A DNA stretch of 64,000 nt from Sphingomonas sp. (GCA_017849555.1 JAFIGU010000077.1:1-64000), one strand, 5' to 3'. Shown: positions 9,241 through 18,918, numbered from the stretch's first letter. Made by a program: numbers and translations. The notes: generated by a model not told the origin, from the letters alone.

Positions 9241-10011
9241 ATGATCGATCTCGCCGATTACGAAAAGGGCAAGCCCTACAAAGGCAAGTATAATCGCGAT
9301 CTGGCGGCGCTGCAGGAGCGGCTCAACCATATCCTCGTCGCGCATATCGTCCACCAGCGGCCCGCGGTGGTGATGCTCGAAGGCTGGGACGCGGCGGGGA
9401 AGGGCGGGATCATCCAGCGCCTCGTCGAGCGGTGGGACCCGCGGCATTTCGAGGTTTATCCGATCAGCGCGCCGACCGAGGAGGAAAAGGCGCATCCCTT
9501 CCTCTGGCGCTTCCGCCGGCATCTGCCCGAGCCGGGGGACGTCACGATCTTCGACCGCAGCTGGTATGGCCGCGTGCTGGTCGAGCGGGTCGAGGGGTTC
9601 GCGACGCGCGCGGAATGGCGACGCAGCTACAGCCAGATCAACGATTTCGAGACGCGGCTGATCGAATCGGGGACGACCCTGGTGAAATTGTTCATCCATG
9701 TCGGGCAGAAGGAGCAGGACAAAAGGCTGCGCGACCGGCTCGAGGATCCGTGGAAGCGCTGGAAGACCGGGCCGGAGGATTATCGCAACCGTGCCAAACG
9801 CGCCGCCTATCTGGAGGCGATGCACGAGATGTTCGAGCGCACCGATACCGCGATCGCGCCGTGGCACGTGATCGACGGCAACGACAAGAAAGCAGCGCGG
9901 ATCGCGGCGCTCACCGTGGTGGCGGATGTGCTTTCCGCCAATGTCTCGATGGACCCGCCCGCGCTCGATCCCGAATTCGAACGCATCGCGCGCGAGGCGC
10001 TGAAGGGGTAA
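9241..10011 (+). CDS. ppk2: PPK2-family polyphosphate:nucleotide phosphotransferase
   Basis: A 256-residue single-domain PPK2 enzyme, the family that uses polyphosphate to phosphorylate nucleoside mono- or diphosphates. Walker A is GWDAAGKGG (48-56), Walker B is the DRSWYGR motif with Asp105, and the lid lysine/arginine-rich region DPWKRWKTGPEDYRNR follows. Class I, II or III (AMP versus ADP preference) cannot be assigned from sight. Third polyphosphate gene within 8 kb after ppk1 and ppx. Confidence 0.9.
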   Translation: MIDLADYEKGKPYKGKYNRDLAALQERLNHILVAHIVHQRPAVVMLEGWDAAGKGGIIQRLVERWDPRHFEVYPISAPTEEEKAHPFLWRFRRHLPEPGDVTIFDRSWYGRVLVERVEGFATRAEWRRSYSQINDFETRLIESGTTLVKLFIHVGQKEQDKRLRDRLEDPWKRWKTGPEDYRNRAKRAAYLEAMHEMFERTDTAIAPWHVIDGNDKKAARIAALTVVADVLSANVSMDPPALDPEFERIAREALKG

Positions 10012-10025
10012 CGCTCTCCACCTCA

Positions 10026-10107
10026 CCGTTCGCCCTGAGCTTGTCGAAGGGCTGCCCTTCTTTCCGAGGAAGAAAGTGCAGGGCTTCGACAGGCTCAGCC
10101 CGAACGG
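10026..10107. repeat. Palindromic repeat family B, copy 1
   Basis: Inverted arms with the core TTCGCCCTGAGCTTGTCGAA and its complement, separated by a pyrimidine/purine-rich loop (CTTCTTTCC..GAAGAAAG) that can also pair. Lies between the convergent ppk2 and carbonic anhydrase genes. The same unit recurs at seven further places in the window. Confidence 0.85.
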
Positions 10108-10135
10108 TGTTGTGTTTGGCGAACGGCGAGAAAAA

Positions 10136-10768
10136 TCATACCGCCGGCGCGAATTCCCCGTCGTCGCCCATTACCCACAGCACCCCGCCGCGGATCGAGA
10201 ACCACGCGCCGTGGAGCGCCAGCCGGCCCTCCGCCTCCGCCTCGCGCACGCACGGGAAGCTGCGCAGATTGGCGATGCTGACGCGGACGGTTTCCAGCTC
10301 CAGCTGGTGCGCGGCTTCGTCGCCGGTGCCATATTGCGCGACGATCCGGTCGCGTGCCTCGTCGAGCATGTCGATCCAGCGCGCGATGAACCCGCCTTCG
10401 CCCGGCTTGGCATCGGTGAAGCGCCCGGTGAGCGAGGCGTGGACGCCGCCGCAGGAGCCGTGGCCCATCACGACGACTTCCTCGACCTTGAGCTGGGTCA
10501 CCGCGAATTCCAGCGCCGCCGACACGCCGTGCCGCCCGCCGCCGAGCTCGAACGGCGGGACGAGGTTGGAAACGTTGCGGACGACGAAGATCTCGCCCGG
10601 CGACACGTCGAACACGGTGGCGGGATCGGTGCGGCTGTCGGAGCAGGCGATCACCATCACCTTGGGGCTTTGCCCCTGCGACAATTCGGCCCAGCGATCA
10701 CGCTGTTCGACCCAGCCATGTTCGTGGAAACGCCGGTATCCGGCGACGAGATCGGTGAAGACGGTCAT
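10136..10768 (-). CDS. Beta-class carbonic anhydrase
   Basis: A 210-residue enzyme interconverting CO2 and bicarbonate. Zinc ligands are Cys42 and Asp44 (CSDSR), His103 and Cys106 (GHGSCGG), with Arg46 completing the Asp/Arg dyad. Length and motifs fit the CynT/Can type. It is divergent from lipA. Confidence 0.94.
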   Translation of the reverse strand: MTVFTDLVAGYRRFHEHGWVEQRDRWAELSQGQSPKVMVIACSDSRTDPATVFDVSPGEIFVVRNVSNLVPPFELGGGRHGVSAALEFAVTQLKVEEVVVMGHGSCGGVHASLTGRFTDAKPGEGGFIARWIDMLDEARDRIVAQYGTGDEAAHQLELETVRVSIANLRSFPCVREAEAEGRLALHGAWFSIRGGVLWVMGDDGEFAPAV

Positions 10769-10785
10769 GCGACGCTCTTATCGCG

Positions 10786-10814
10786 TTGTTTCGCGGGAGG
10801 GCAGTCGCTATTTG
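10786..10814 (+). promoter_or_regulatory. Predicted lipA promoter, leaderless
   Basis: TTGTTT (10786-10791) and TATTTG (10809-10814) are 17 nt apart and the lipA ATG begins 8 nt after the -10 box (7 nt between). There is no Shine-Dalgarno in those 7 nt, so the transcript should start at or next to the ATG. Confidence 0.6.
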
Positions 10815-10821
10815 CACGCGC

Positions 10822-11739
10822 ATGAACGAGATCTCCCCCGTCGCCGCGCCGCGCCAGCGCAAGCCTGACTGGATCCGGGTGAAGGCGCCCACCTCGATCG
10901 GGTTCGCCGAGACCAAGGGGTTGATGCGCCGGCTTAATCTCGCGACGGTGTGCGAGGAGGCGGCCTGCCCCAATATCGGCGAGTGCTGGACCAAGAAGCA
11001 CGCGACGGTGATGATTCTCGGCGACACCTGCACCCGCGCCTGCGCCTTCTGCAACGTCAAGACCGGGATGCCGCGCGCGGTCGATCCGCTCGAGCCCGAG
11101 CATGTCGCGGTGGCGGCGGCCGAACTGGGGCTCGAGCATATCGTCATCACCTCGGTCGACCGTGACGATCTGCCCGACGGCGGGGCGTCGCAATTCGTCA
11201 AGGTGATCCAGGCGTTGCGCCGCAACACCCCCGATACGACGATCGAGATCCTGACCCCCGATTTCCGGAACAAGGCGCAAGCCGCGGTCGAGTCGATCGT
11301 CGAGGCGCGGCCCGACGTCTACAATCACAATCTCGAAACCGTCCCGCGGCTCTATCCGACGATCCGCCCCGGCGCGCGCTATTACGCCTCGCTGCGCCTC
11401 TTGGAGAGCGTCAAGCGCCACGATCCGTCGATCTTCACCAAATCCGGGGTGATGCTCGGGCTCGGTGAGGAGCGGCTCGAAGTGCATCAGGTGATGGACG
11501 ACATGCGCTCCGCCGACATCGATTTCCTGACGATGGGGCAATATCTCCAGCCGACCCCGCGGCATGCGAAGGTCGCCGAATTCGTCACCCCCAAGGCGTT
11601 CGACGCTTATGCCGCGATCGCGCGGGCGAAGGGCTTCCTGCTCGTCGCCAGCTCGCCGCTGACGCGTTCCAGCTATCACGCCGGCGACGATTTCGCGAAG
11701 ATGAGGGCAGCGCGCGAGGCGCAGCTTGCCAAGGCATAA
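10822..11739 (+). CDS. lipA: Lipoyl synthase
   Basis: A 305-residue radical-SAM enzyme that inserts two sulfurs into octanoyl groups on lipoate-dependent enzymes. The auxiliary 4Fe-4S cluster ligands are Cys44, Cys49 and Cys55, and the radical-SAM cluster ligands are Cys70, Cys74 and Cys77 (CTRACAFC). ATG 10822 opens the conserved N-terminus and sits 7 nt behind a -10 box. The 3' end overlaps the next gene by 14 nt. Confidence 0.97.
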   Translation: MNEISPVAAPRQRKPDWIRVKAPTSIGFAETKGLMRRLNLATVCEEAACPNIGECWTKKHATVMILGDTCTRACAFCNVKTGMPRAVDPLEPEHVAVAAAELGLEHIVITSVDRDDLPDGGASQFVKVIQALRRNTPDTTIEILTPDFRNKAQAAVESIVEARPDVYNHNLETVPRLYPTIRPGARYYASLRLLESVKRHDPSIFTKSGVMLGLGEERLEVHQVMDDMRSADIDFLTMGQYLQPTPRHAKVAEFVTPKAFDAYAAIARAKGFLLVASSPLTRSSYHAGDDFAKMRAAREAQLAKA

Positions 11740-12223
11740 GGAAACCCGCCGGCTTCCCTATACGCCGGAGCAGATGTTCGATCTGGTGGCGGATGTCGCG
11801 CATTATGCCGATTTCCTGCCGTGGGTCGTCGCGATGCGGGTGCGCAGCGACACCGCGACCGAGACGGTCGCGGACATGATCGTCGGCTTCAAGGGGCTGC
11901 GCGAGACCTTCACCTCGCGCGTGGTGAAGCAGCGGCCGGTGTCGGTCCACGTCGACTATGTCGAAGGGCCGCTCAAATATCTCCACAACGATTGGGGGTT
12001 CCGCCCCGATGGCGACGGTTGCCTGGTCGATTTCTCGGTCGACTTCGCGTTCAGGAACCGCGTGTTCGAGGCGATGGCCGGGCAGGTCTTCGCCGCCGCG
12101 CTGCGCCGGATGATCGGCGCGTTCGAGGAGCGCGCCGCGGTGCTTTACGGTGCCGGATCGACGGCGGGCGGCGGCACGGGCTCGGGCGGCATCAGCAAGT
12201 CGAGCGCGACCAGCGCGGCCTGA
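11726..12223 (+). CDS. Coq10/RatA-family START-domain protein
   Basis: A 165-residue SRPBCC (START-like) protein of the RatA/Coq10 group; members bind ubiquinone-type lipids or, in E. coli RatA, affect 70S assembly. The motif [19 protein letters not shown] at the N-terminus is diagnostic. The start is TTG 11726 inside the end of lipA, with GAGG at 11716-11719 as ribosome site. Its last 79 nt lie opposite the end of the CinA-type gene. Quinone-related function is more likely than a toxin role. Confidence 0.85.
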   Translation: MPRHKETRRLPYTPEQMFDLVADVAHYADFLPWVVAMRVRSDTATETVADMIVGFKGLRETFTSRVVKQRPVSVHVDYVEGPLKYLHNDWGFRPDGDGCLVDFSVDFAFRNRVFEAMAGQVFAAALRRMIGAFEERAAVLYGAGSTAGGGTGSGGISKSSATSAA

Positions 12224-12687
12224 AGCCGCACCCCGCCACGGCCGAGATCGCCGAACTGGTGCTTGTCCGCCACCACGTCGGACGGATCGCCGCCGCGCTC
12301 GGCGCGCGCGAACACCACGGTGCCGACCGGCTTCTTTTCCGATCCGCCGCCGGGCCCGGCGACTCCGGTGATCGCCACCGCGACATCGGCCTGAGTCGTT
12401 TCGAGTGCGCCCTGCGCCATGCTCCACGCCACCGCGATCGAAACCGCGCCGAAGGTTTCGAGCACGTCGTTGCTGACGTTGAGCAGCCCGAGCTTGGCCT
12501 CGTTCGAATAGGTGACGATCCCCGCCTCCAGGACATCGGACGAACCGGGGATTTCGGTCAGCGCGGCGGAGACGAGCCCGCCGGTGCAGCTTTCGGCCAC
12601 GGCGATGCGACGTCCGGCGGCGCGATTGGCTTCGACGACGCGGACAGCCGCGGCAACGAGCTCTGAGGGGAGAATATTGTCGGTCAT
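12145..12687 (-). CDS. CinA-family nicotinamide-nucleotide amidase
   Basis: A 180-residue stand-alone CinA C-terminal domain (PncC type), which deamidates NMN to nicotinate mononucleotide in pyridine salvage. The nucleophile region AESCTGGLVSAALTEIPGSS and the later GVAGPGGGSEKKPVGTV match the family; there is no N-terminal molybdopterin-binding domain. The C-terminal tail is Pro-rich and overlaps the end of the RatA-family gene on the other strand. ATG overlaps the upstream hypothetical gene by 4 nt. Confidence 0.88.
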   Translation of the reverse strand: MTDNILPSELVAAAVRVVEANRAAGRRIAVAESCTGGLVSAALTEIPGSSDVLEAGIVTYSNEAKLGLLNVSNDVLETFGAVSIAVAWSMAQGALETTQADVAVAITGVAGPGGGSEKKPVGTVVFARAERGGDPSDVVADKHQFGDLGRGGVRLQAALVALDLLMPPEPVPPPAVDPAP

Positions 12688-13229
12688 GATTTAGCGGCTG
12701 CACATACCGGAAGGTCGGGAACCCCGGCAACCGGCTTCCCGCGTGCCTTGCGCGCCTTGAGATATTGCAGCGTCGCGACGATGATCCCGGCGGTGTTGCG
12801 CGCGGGCAAGGGCTCGAGCAGCGTCACCAGCCGGTCGATCGTCGGGCAATCCGCCGGCTGGATGCGGCCGACGACCTGCGGCGCGAACAGCGAGGTGAGC
12901 AGCGGCCGCGCATAATCGGACTGGAGCAACGCATCGACCGCCGGGTCGCTGAGCCGCACGATCGCGGCGCGCGCCGCCGGCCAGGCGGCGTCGGCCGCGG
13001 CCTGATAGCGTTGCAGGAAGGCGCTCGACGGGCGGCGCACGAGGCTCGACGGCGGGAGCGCGGTGCATATCCGCCCGGTCTCGCGGATGATATCGGGCAT
13101 CGCGACCAGCGCGATCGCCTCGGCGTCGGCCGGGGTGAGGCAGGGGGTCTGCGCGGTGGCGACGGTCGGCACGGCGATCAGAACGAGCGCGGCGAGGGTG
13201 CGTTTCAGCGCGGCACGCGCAAACGTCAT
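12684..13229 (-). CDS. Secreted hypothetical protein
   Basis: A 181-residue protein with a clear signal peptide (MTFARAALKRTLAALVLIAV ending near TVATAQ). The mature protein is mostly alpha-helical with three to four cysteines; no known domain is recognised. The frame is open far upstream, into ispDF, but that part is shadow sequence; ATG 13229 is the one in front of the signal peptide. A family B half-repeat starts one base upstream of this ATG, so the leader is made of repeat DNA. Downstream gene cinA-like overlaps its stop. Confidence 0.65.
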   Translation of the reverse strand: MTFARAALKRTLAALVLIAVPTVATAQTPCLTPADAEAIALVAMPDIIRETGRICTALPPSSLVRRPSSAFLQRYQAAADAAWPAARAAIVRLSDPAVDALLQSDYARPLLTSLFAPQVVGRIQPADCPTIDRLVTLLEPLPARNTAGIIVATLQYLKARKARGKPVAGVPDLPVCAAAKS

Positions 13230-13230
13230 C

Positions 13231-13259
13231 CCGTTCGCGCTGAGCTTGTCGAAGGGCTT
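13231..13259. repeat. Family B half-repeat
   Basis: A single arm of family B (CGTTCGCGCTGAGCTTGTCG followed by AAGGGC) without its partner. It abuts the start codon of the secreted hypothetical protein on the minus strand. Confidence 0.7.
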
Positions 13260-13271
13260 TTCTAACACCCT

Positions 13272-13379
13272 CGTCACCCCGGCCTTGAGCCGGGGTCCAT
13301 CGGGAGGCAAGCACGGAGCAAGAGGCTCCTGCCGCTGAGCGCGGGGCATGATGGATCCCGGCTCAAGGCCGGGATGACG
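13272..13379. repeat. Palindromic repeat family D, copy 1
   Basis: Inverted arms at 13272-13300 and 13351-13379 share the core CCCCGGCCTTGAGCCGGGG, itself palindromic, with an inner spacer of 50 nt. Lies downstream of ispDF; nothing coding is seen in this 190-bp gap. Confidence 0.8.
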
Positions 13380-13417
13380 GAGGTCCGGCGGCACGGGCAT
13401 CTGCCCCGCGACGGTGG

Positions 13418-14542
13418 TCACCACGTCGCTCCCGGCAGATCGACCGTTACGATCGCCTGCGCCGCAATGCCTTCGCCGCGCCCGGTGAAGCCGAGTCGCT
13501 CGGTCGTGGTGGCCTTTACGCTGACCCGCTCGACCGGCAGCGCGAGCAGTTCGCCGATCCGCGCGCGAATCGTATCGCGATGCGGGCCGATCTTGGGCGC
13601 CTCGCACATCAAGGTGAGATCGACGAAGGTCACGCGGCCGCCGCGCGCCTCGACCAGCGACAAAGCGTGGCGCAGGAACTGCCCCGATTCGGCGCCGCGC
13701 CATTGCGGGTCGCTCGGCGGAAAATGCATCCCGATATCCCCCGCCGCGATCGTCCCGAGCAACGCGTCGGTGATCGCGTGGAGCGCGACATCGGCGTCGC
13801 TGTGCCCCGACAGGCCCTGATGATGCGGAATCAGCACTCCGCCGAGCCACAATTCCTCGCCGTCGGCGAGCCGATGCACGTCGAAGCCGAGCGCCGAGCG
13901 CGTCTCGCGGCCCAGCCGCGCCTCGGCGGCGGCGATGTCCCCAGGGTAGGTGATCTTTTCCAGCATCGTATCGCCCTGCACCAGCGCCACCGATCCGCCA
14001 AGCGCGCGGACCATCTGCGCATCGTCGGTCGCCTCGCCGCCGCGCCACGCGCGATGCGCCGCCGCGAGCGTCACGAAGCGGAACGCCTGCGGCGTCTGGA
14101 CGCGGCGCAGCGCCTCGCGCGGCACGTTGGCGCCGTCCGCGTTCACCAGGGTATCGGCGACCGGCAGCACCGGCACCGCGCCGTCATGCGTGGCCAGCGC
14201 GGCGATCAGCCGGTCGATCACCGCGGCGGACAGGAACGGGCGGGCGGCGTCATGGACCAGCACAAGATCGGCACCGTCGAGCGCGGCGAGCCCGGCGGCA
14301 ACCGATTCGCGCCGCGTCGCCCCGCCGGTGACATGACGCGCACCGGGCACCGCGGCGGCGAGCAATGCCTCCTGCCCGGCGCCGATCACGACGAGCACCT
14401 CGTCGATCGCGGGATGATCGCCGAACGCCTGATGGCTCCACGCCAGCATCGCGCGGCCGGCGAGCGGCGCATATTGTTTGGGTAAGGTCGCGCCGGTGCG
14501 CTCCCCCTTGCCGGCGGCGACGATCAACGCGACGGTTTTCAT
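13418..14542 (-). CDS. ispDF: Bifunctional IspD/IspF
   Basis: A 374-residue fusion catalysing two non-consecutive steps of the MEP isoprenoid pathway. Residues 1 to about 215 are the CTP:MEP cytidylyltransferase (AAGKGERTGATLPKQYAPL nucleotide loop, HDAARPF). Residues about 216-374 are MECDP synthase (GFDVHRL with Asp/His zinc ligands, GLSGHSDADVALHAITDALLG, then DVSVKATTTE-like end). The fusion is typical of alphaproteobacteria. The dxr gene of the same pathway is at 50.6 kb. Confidence 0.96.
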   Translation of the reverse strand: MKTVALIVAAGKGERTGATLPKQYAPLAGRAMLAWSHQAFGDHPAIDEVLVVIGAGQEALLAAAVPGARHVTGGATRRESVAAGLAALDGADLVLVHDAARPFLSAAVIDRLIAALATHDGAVPVLPVADTLVNADGANVPREALRRVQTPQAFRFVTLAAAHRAWRGGEATDDAQMVRALGGSVALVQGDTMLEKITYPGDIAAAEARLGRETRSALGFDVHRLADGEELWLGGVLIPHHQGLSGHSDADVALHAITDALLGTIAAGDIGMHFPPSDPQWRGAESGQFLRHALSLVEARGGRVTFVDLTLMCEAPKIGPHRDTIRARIGELLALPVERVSVKATTTERLGFTGRGEGIAAQAIVTVDLPGATW

Positions 14543-14550
14543 GGCGCGGC

Positions 14551-14579
14551 GCCCTAGGGGCTAAAAGCGTCGGGGGCAA
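14551..14579 (-). promoter_or_regulatory. Predicted ispDF promoter, leaderless
   Basis: On the minus strand TTGCCC and TAGGGC are separated by exactly 17 nt, and the ispDF ATG follows after 8 nt. No ribosome site fits between, so a leaderless mRNA is predicted. Confidence 0.55.
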
Positions 14580-14595
14580 TGTCGGGAGAAAATCC

Positions 14596-14692
14596 GGGGC
14601 GGCCTGACAGGGAAGGGGCCGCCCCGTAGTTCAGGGAACGGCCGGGAAAAGGGAAGACCCGGCCAGGTCGACGCCGAGGGGACGTCGTCGAC
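14596..14692. other. Three tandem hairpins in the ispDF-MFS gap
   Basis: Perfect stems follow one another: 14596-14604 with 14617-14625 (9 bp, GGGGCGGCC), 14640-14646 with 14658-14664 (7 bp, GGCCGGG) and 14667-14673 with 14686-14692 (7 bp, GTCGACG). No T-run and no start codon suggest neither a simple terminator nor a gene. It could be a small RNA or a structured leader; strand is undetermined. The rest of this 256-bp gap holds nothing recognisable. Confidence 0.45.
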
Positions 14693-14798
14693 GATTGCCG
14701 AGCTAAACGAAGGATGTTGCGGCAATGTGTCGGCGCTGTGCGATCGTGTTTCGATCGCGAAATGTTGACGCGCCGTCGCTGAGCGGGGATGGAAAGCG

Positions 14799-16088
14799 AT
14801 GACCACGGCCGCATCGACCCGCCGCATCCTGATCGCCAGCCTCGTCGGCACGACGGTCGAATTCTACGATTTCTATATCTATGCGACCGCCGCGGCGCTC
14901 GTCTTCGGTCCGTTGTTCTTTCCGGCGGAGAGCGCCTCGGTCCAGCTTTTGTCCTCTTATGCCAGCCTGGCGGTGGCGTTCATCGCGCGGCCGGTGGGGG
15001 CGTGGGTGTTCGGGCATTATGGCGACCGGATCGGGCGCAAGTCGACGCTCGTCGCCTCGCTGATGATGATGGGCGGATCGACGCTGGCGATCGCTTTCCT
15101 GCCCACTTACGCCACGATCGGCTGGTGGGCGCCGCTGATCCTGTGCGTCCTGCGGTTCGGACAAGGCTTCGGGCTCGGCGGCGAGTGGGGCGGGGCGGCG
15201 TTGCTGGCGGTGGAGAATGCGCCGGCAGGGTGGCGCGGACGGTACGGCATGGTACCCCAGCTCGGGGCGCCGCTCGGCTTTATCGCCGCCAACGGGCTGT
15301 TCCTGCTGATCGGGGTGATGATGACCCCGGCGGACTTCATGGCCTGGGGCTGGCGGGTGCCGTTCCTGCTGTCGGTCGTGCTGGTCGGGCTGGGGCTGTG
15401 GGTGCGGCTGCGCATCGCCGAGACCCCCGCCTTCGCCAAGATGCTCGAAGAAGGCCCGCCGCCGACGGTGCCGATGGGCGAGCTGCTGCGCGATCACTGG
15501 CGGATCGCGCTGGGCGGGACGTTCGGCGCGGTGGCCTGTTTCGCGGTCTATTATATCGCGACCGCCTTTGCGCTCGGTTATGCGACGACGACGCTCAAGA
15601 TCGACCGGCAGGTGTTCCTGGCGATCCAGCTCGGGGCGATCCTGTTCATGGGGGTCGGGATCACGCTGTCGGGCATCTGGGCCGATCGCACCTCGCCCGC
15701 GCGGGTGCTGACCTGGGGGTGCGTGGGCGCGATCGTCGCGGGGTTCCTGCTCGCGCCGGGGCTCGGCTCGGGGTCGCTGGTGACGATCTTCGTCGTGCTG
15801 TCGTTCGCGTTGCTGGTGATGGGGTTCGTCTATGGCCCGCTCGGCGCGTGGTTGCCGGGGCTGTTTCCGGCGCGGGTGCGCTACACCGGGGTGAGCCTGT
15901 CGTTCAACATGGCGGGGATTCTCGGCGGCGGGCTGACCCCGGTGGTGGCGCAATGGCTGTCGCAGCGCGGCGGCGGGCTCGGGTCGGTCGGGCTTTATCT
16001 CGCGGCGGCGGCGGTGATGAGCCTGATCGCATTGCTTGCGCTGCGCCCGCGTCGTGGCGTTGCGCCGATGGCGGTCGAGGGGCCGTAA
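14799..16088 (+). CDS. MHS-family (metabolite:H+ symporter) MFS transporter
   Basis: A 429-residue major-facilitator permease with about 12 membrane segments. The opening GTTVEFYDFYIYATAAALVF and the loop 2-3 signature FGHYGDRIGRKSTLV identify the MHS subfamily, which imports organic acids, proline/betaine or shikimate with protons. EWGGAALLAVENAP is also typical. Substrate cannot be told. It stands alone, with no catabolic genes beside it. Confidence 0.9.
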   Translation: MTTAASTRRILIASLVGTTVEFYDFYIYATAAALVFGPLFFPAESASVQLLSSYASLAVAFIARPVGAWVFGHYGDRIGRKSTLVASLMMMGGSTLAIAFLPTYATIGWWAPLILCVLRFGQGFGLGGEWGGAALLAVENAPAGWRGRYGMVPQLGAPLGFIAANGLFLLIGVMMTPADFMAWGWRVPFLLSVVLVGLGLWVRLRIAETPAFAKMLEEGPPPTVPMGELLRDHWRIALGGTFGAVACFAVYYIATAFALGYATTTLKIDRQVFLAIQLGAILFMGVGITLSGIWADRTSPARVLTWGCVGAIVAGFLLAPGLGSGSLVTIFVVLSFALLVMGFVYGPLGAWLPGLFPARVRYTGVSLSFNMAGILGGGLTPVVAQWLSQRGGGLGSVGLYLAAAAVMSLIALLALRPRRGVAPMAVEGP

Positions 16089-16094
16089 CGCGCC

Positions 16095-16169
16095 ACCGCT
16101 CGGGCTGAGCCTGTCTTATCTTCGCGCGGAAGAAGGGCAGCCCTTCGACAAGCTCAGGGCGAACGGGAA
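16095..16169. repeat. Palindromic repeat family B, copy 3 (degraded left arm)
   Basis: The right arm (CCCTTCGACAAGCTCAGGGC plus GAACGG) is intact; the left arm is degraded. Lies between the transporter and rsmD genes, which converge. Confidence 0.75.
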
Positions 16170-16202
16170 GATTCTGGGGTGGCCGCTCAGCCACCGGCGC
16201 CC

Positions 16203-16231
16203 CGTCACTCCGGCTTAAGGCCGGGGTGACG
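16203..16231. repeat. Family D single palindrome
   Basis: A compact hairpin GTCACTCCGGC-TTAA-GGCCGGGGTGAC (one mismatch), the half-unit of family D. Sits just after the rsmD stop and may end its transcript. Confidence 0.7.
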
Positions 16232-16236
16232 AGGGG

Positions 16237-16772
16237 TTAGGCGAGCCGTAGCAATGTGAGCCGCGCCTTTCCGTGGACCCGTTCGGCATCGATCTCGAAT
16301 CCGCCGACCTCGACTTTCTCGTCGCGTGCGGTTTCGATGCTGACCCAGGTCCCCGCGCCGATCCAGCCGAGCCGCGCGAGCCGGTCGAGCGCGACATTGC
16401 CCGCGCCGGTGCCGTAGGGCGGGTCCATCATCACCAGATCGAGCGCGGCCGGCGCGGGGCCGAGCGACAGCACCGATGTCGCGCGGACATCGGCGCCGGT
16501 CGCGCCGAGCTTGGCGATATTGGCGCGCAACGCATCGAGCGCGGGCTTGTCCTGCTCGACGAACAGGCAGCGCGCGGCGCCGCGCGACAGCGCCTCCAGC
16601 CCCAGCGCACCCGATCCGGCGAACAGATCGGCGACCGCCAGTTCCTCGAAACTGCCAATGCGGCTGGCGAGCATCGAGAACAACGCCTCACGCGTGCGGT
16701 CGGCGGTGGGGCGGGTGGTGTCCCCCTTGGGCGCGACGAGCGGGCGGCCGCGCCATTGGCCGGCGATGATCC

Positions 16773-16776
<4 letters not shown>
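16237..16776 (-). CDS. rsmD: 16S rRNA m2G966 methyltransferase RsmD
   Basis: A 179-residue class I SAM methyltransferase. The N-terminal MRIIAGQWRGRPL and the RPTADRTREALFSML segment are diagnostic; motif I is DLFAGSGALGLEALSRGA and the catalytic DPPY motif is present (MMDPPYGTG). Its ATG overlaps the rluB-type stop by 4 nt; pairing of rsmD with an RsuA-family pseudouridine synthase is common in alphaproteobacteria. Confidence 0.95.
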
Positions 16777-17765
<989 letters not shown>

Positions 17766-17873
17766 GAAGCGGCTGATACATCGCTTGCGCGGCGCGCGCG
17801 AAAAATTTTGCGCCACTTGCCGATTACCCGCGTTAAGGGGCGCGGGCGTAACCGTCGTATTGTGAGAGTGGCG

Positions 17874-18305
17874 ATGATGTTCGGGCGTAAGAAGCGGCGG
17901 ATCTCGCGCCTGCTGCTGGTAGAGGATGAGCCGCTCGTCGCGTTCGACGCCGAACATATCCTGAGCGAGGAAGATTATGAGATCGTCGCGACGGTCGATC
18001 GTGTCGCCCATGCGGTGCGGATCATCGGCGAGGGGCGCGAGATCGATCTGGTGCTGGTCGATATCGCGCTGACCGACGGCAGCGGAATCGAAGTGGCGCG
18101 CGCCGCCGCTGCGCGCGACATTCCGGTGCTGTTCGTCACCGGCAATTGCCCCGGCGACGCCGAGGCGCTGGCGTTCGGCTGCCTCGCCAAGCCTTATTCG
18201 CAGCGCAGCCTGCTCGGCGCGATTCGCGCGGTCGAAGCGTCGCTCGACGGCCGTGTGCCGCGGCGGTTGCCGCAGGGTTTCCGCTTGTTCGCGAGGGCTG
18301 GCTGA
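17874..18305 (+). CDS. Stand-alone response-regulator receiver protein
   Basis: A 143-residue protein with a short basic N-terminus (FGRKKRRI) and one CheY-like domain: acidic pair E17-D18-E19, phospho-acceptor Asp63 (LVLVDIALTD), conserved Thr89 and Lys107 (LAKPY). No output domain and no kinase gene next to it. It may act by protein contact, like other single-domain receivers. A GTG at 17862 is an alternative start. Confidence 0.85.
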   Translation: MMFGRKKRRISRLLLVEDEPLVAFDAEHILSEEDYEIVATVDRVAHAVRIIGEGREIDLVLVDIALTDGSGIEVARAAAARDIPVLFVTGNCPGDAEALAFGCLAKPYSQRSLLGAIRAVEASLDGRVPRRLPQGFRLFARAG

Positions 18306-18326
18306 CCACAGGCTTTCCGCTGTTTC

Positions 18327-18406
18327 CCCGTTCGCCCCGAGCTTGTCGAAGGGCGTCCTGGCGTTCGCGAGTGAGGGCCGCCCTTCGCCAAGCTCAGGGC
18401 GAACGG
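18327..18406. repeat. Palindromic repeat family B, copy 4
   Basis: Arms around TTCGCCCCGAGCTTGTCGAA and its complement flank an unrelated spacer. Lies between two convergent genes. Confidence 0.8.
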
Positions 18407-18426
18407 AAAAGGGTGAGGCCGGCTGA

Positions 18427-18858
18427 TTATACGCCGATCGGGCGCCCTTCGTCGGCGAAGGCGGCGGCGAGCGCGGCGACGCTCGCCAGCACCCCGTCGG
18501 CGCGGCGCAGCCCGAGCAGGTCGGACAGCAGCAGCGCCGCTTTATCGGGCGTGGTGTCGACCTGGCCGATCGCTGCGAGCAACCCCGCCTCGGCGGTCGT
18601 CATCCGCGCGCAGCAGCATGGCGCGATCGCGATCGGCATCGCCGCGGACGCGGCGAGATCGGCCATCAGCGCGCGCAGCAGGGTGAGCGGGCGGCGGAAG
18701 CCTTCGCGAAACAGCGTGAAGATCGCATGCGCCGCGCGGGCATCGGCAAGGCCGTGCGCGCCCATGCGCCGCATCGCGAACAACAGCGCGCGTGCATTGG
18801 GGCAAAGCGGGAGCGGATGCGGGAGCGCGGCGAGCGGCGCGGTGGCAGGCAGCGACAT
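18427..18858 (-). CDS. Hypothetical protein, DUF6628-like
   Basis: A 143-residue Ala/Leu-rich protein with a CCCARMTTAEAGLL motif and RRMGAHGLADARAAHA helix. It resembles a small sphingomonad family (DUF6628) of unknown function; this is from memory of sequence style and not certain. ATG 18858 is preferred over an open-frame extension to 18918, since the latter would enter the folC end. It follows folC by 60 nt on the same strand. Confidence 0.6.
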   Translation of the reverse strand: MSLPATAPLAALPHPLPLCPNARALLFAMRRMGAHGLADARAAHAIFTLFREGFRRPLTLLRALMADLAASAAMPIAIAPCCCARMTTAEAGLLAAIGQVDTTPDKAALLLSDLLGLRRADGVLASVAALAAAFADEGRPIGV

Positions 18859-18918
18859 GGCGGACGATTCTCCTCGTCCGGCGATCTTCGATGTTTCGCT
18901 ATTGCAAGTCAATCGCAA

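Noticed and set aside
7182..9242. A 686-codon open frame antisense to aspS
   Set aside because: Shadow of aspS; Arg/His-rich sequence without motifs, and it runs through repeat DNA at one end.
11726..12223. RatA as part of a toxin-antitoxin pair
   Set aside because: No partner antitoxin (RatB-like) gene is adjacent; overlap with lipA and Coq10-like sequence favour a quinone/lipid-binding role.
13230..14048. Upstream extension of the secreted protein gene into ispDF
   Set aside because: The extension has no conserved features and crosses two repeats; the signal peptide marks the true start at 13229.
14740..14798. TTGACG at 14764 as an MFS promoter
   Set aside because: No acceptable -10 box at 16-18 nt spacing.
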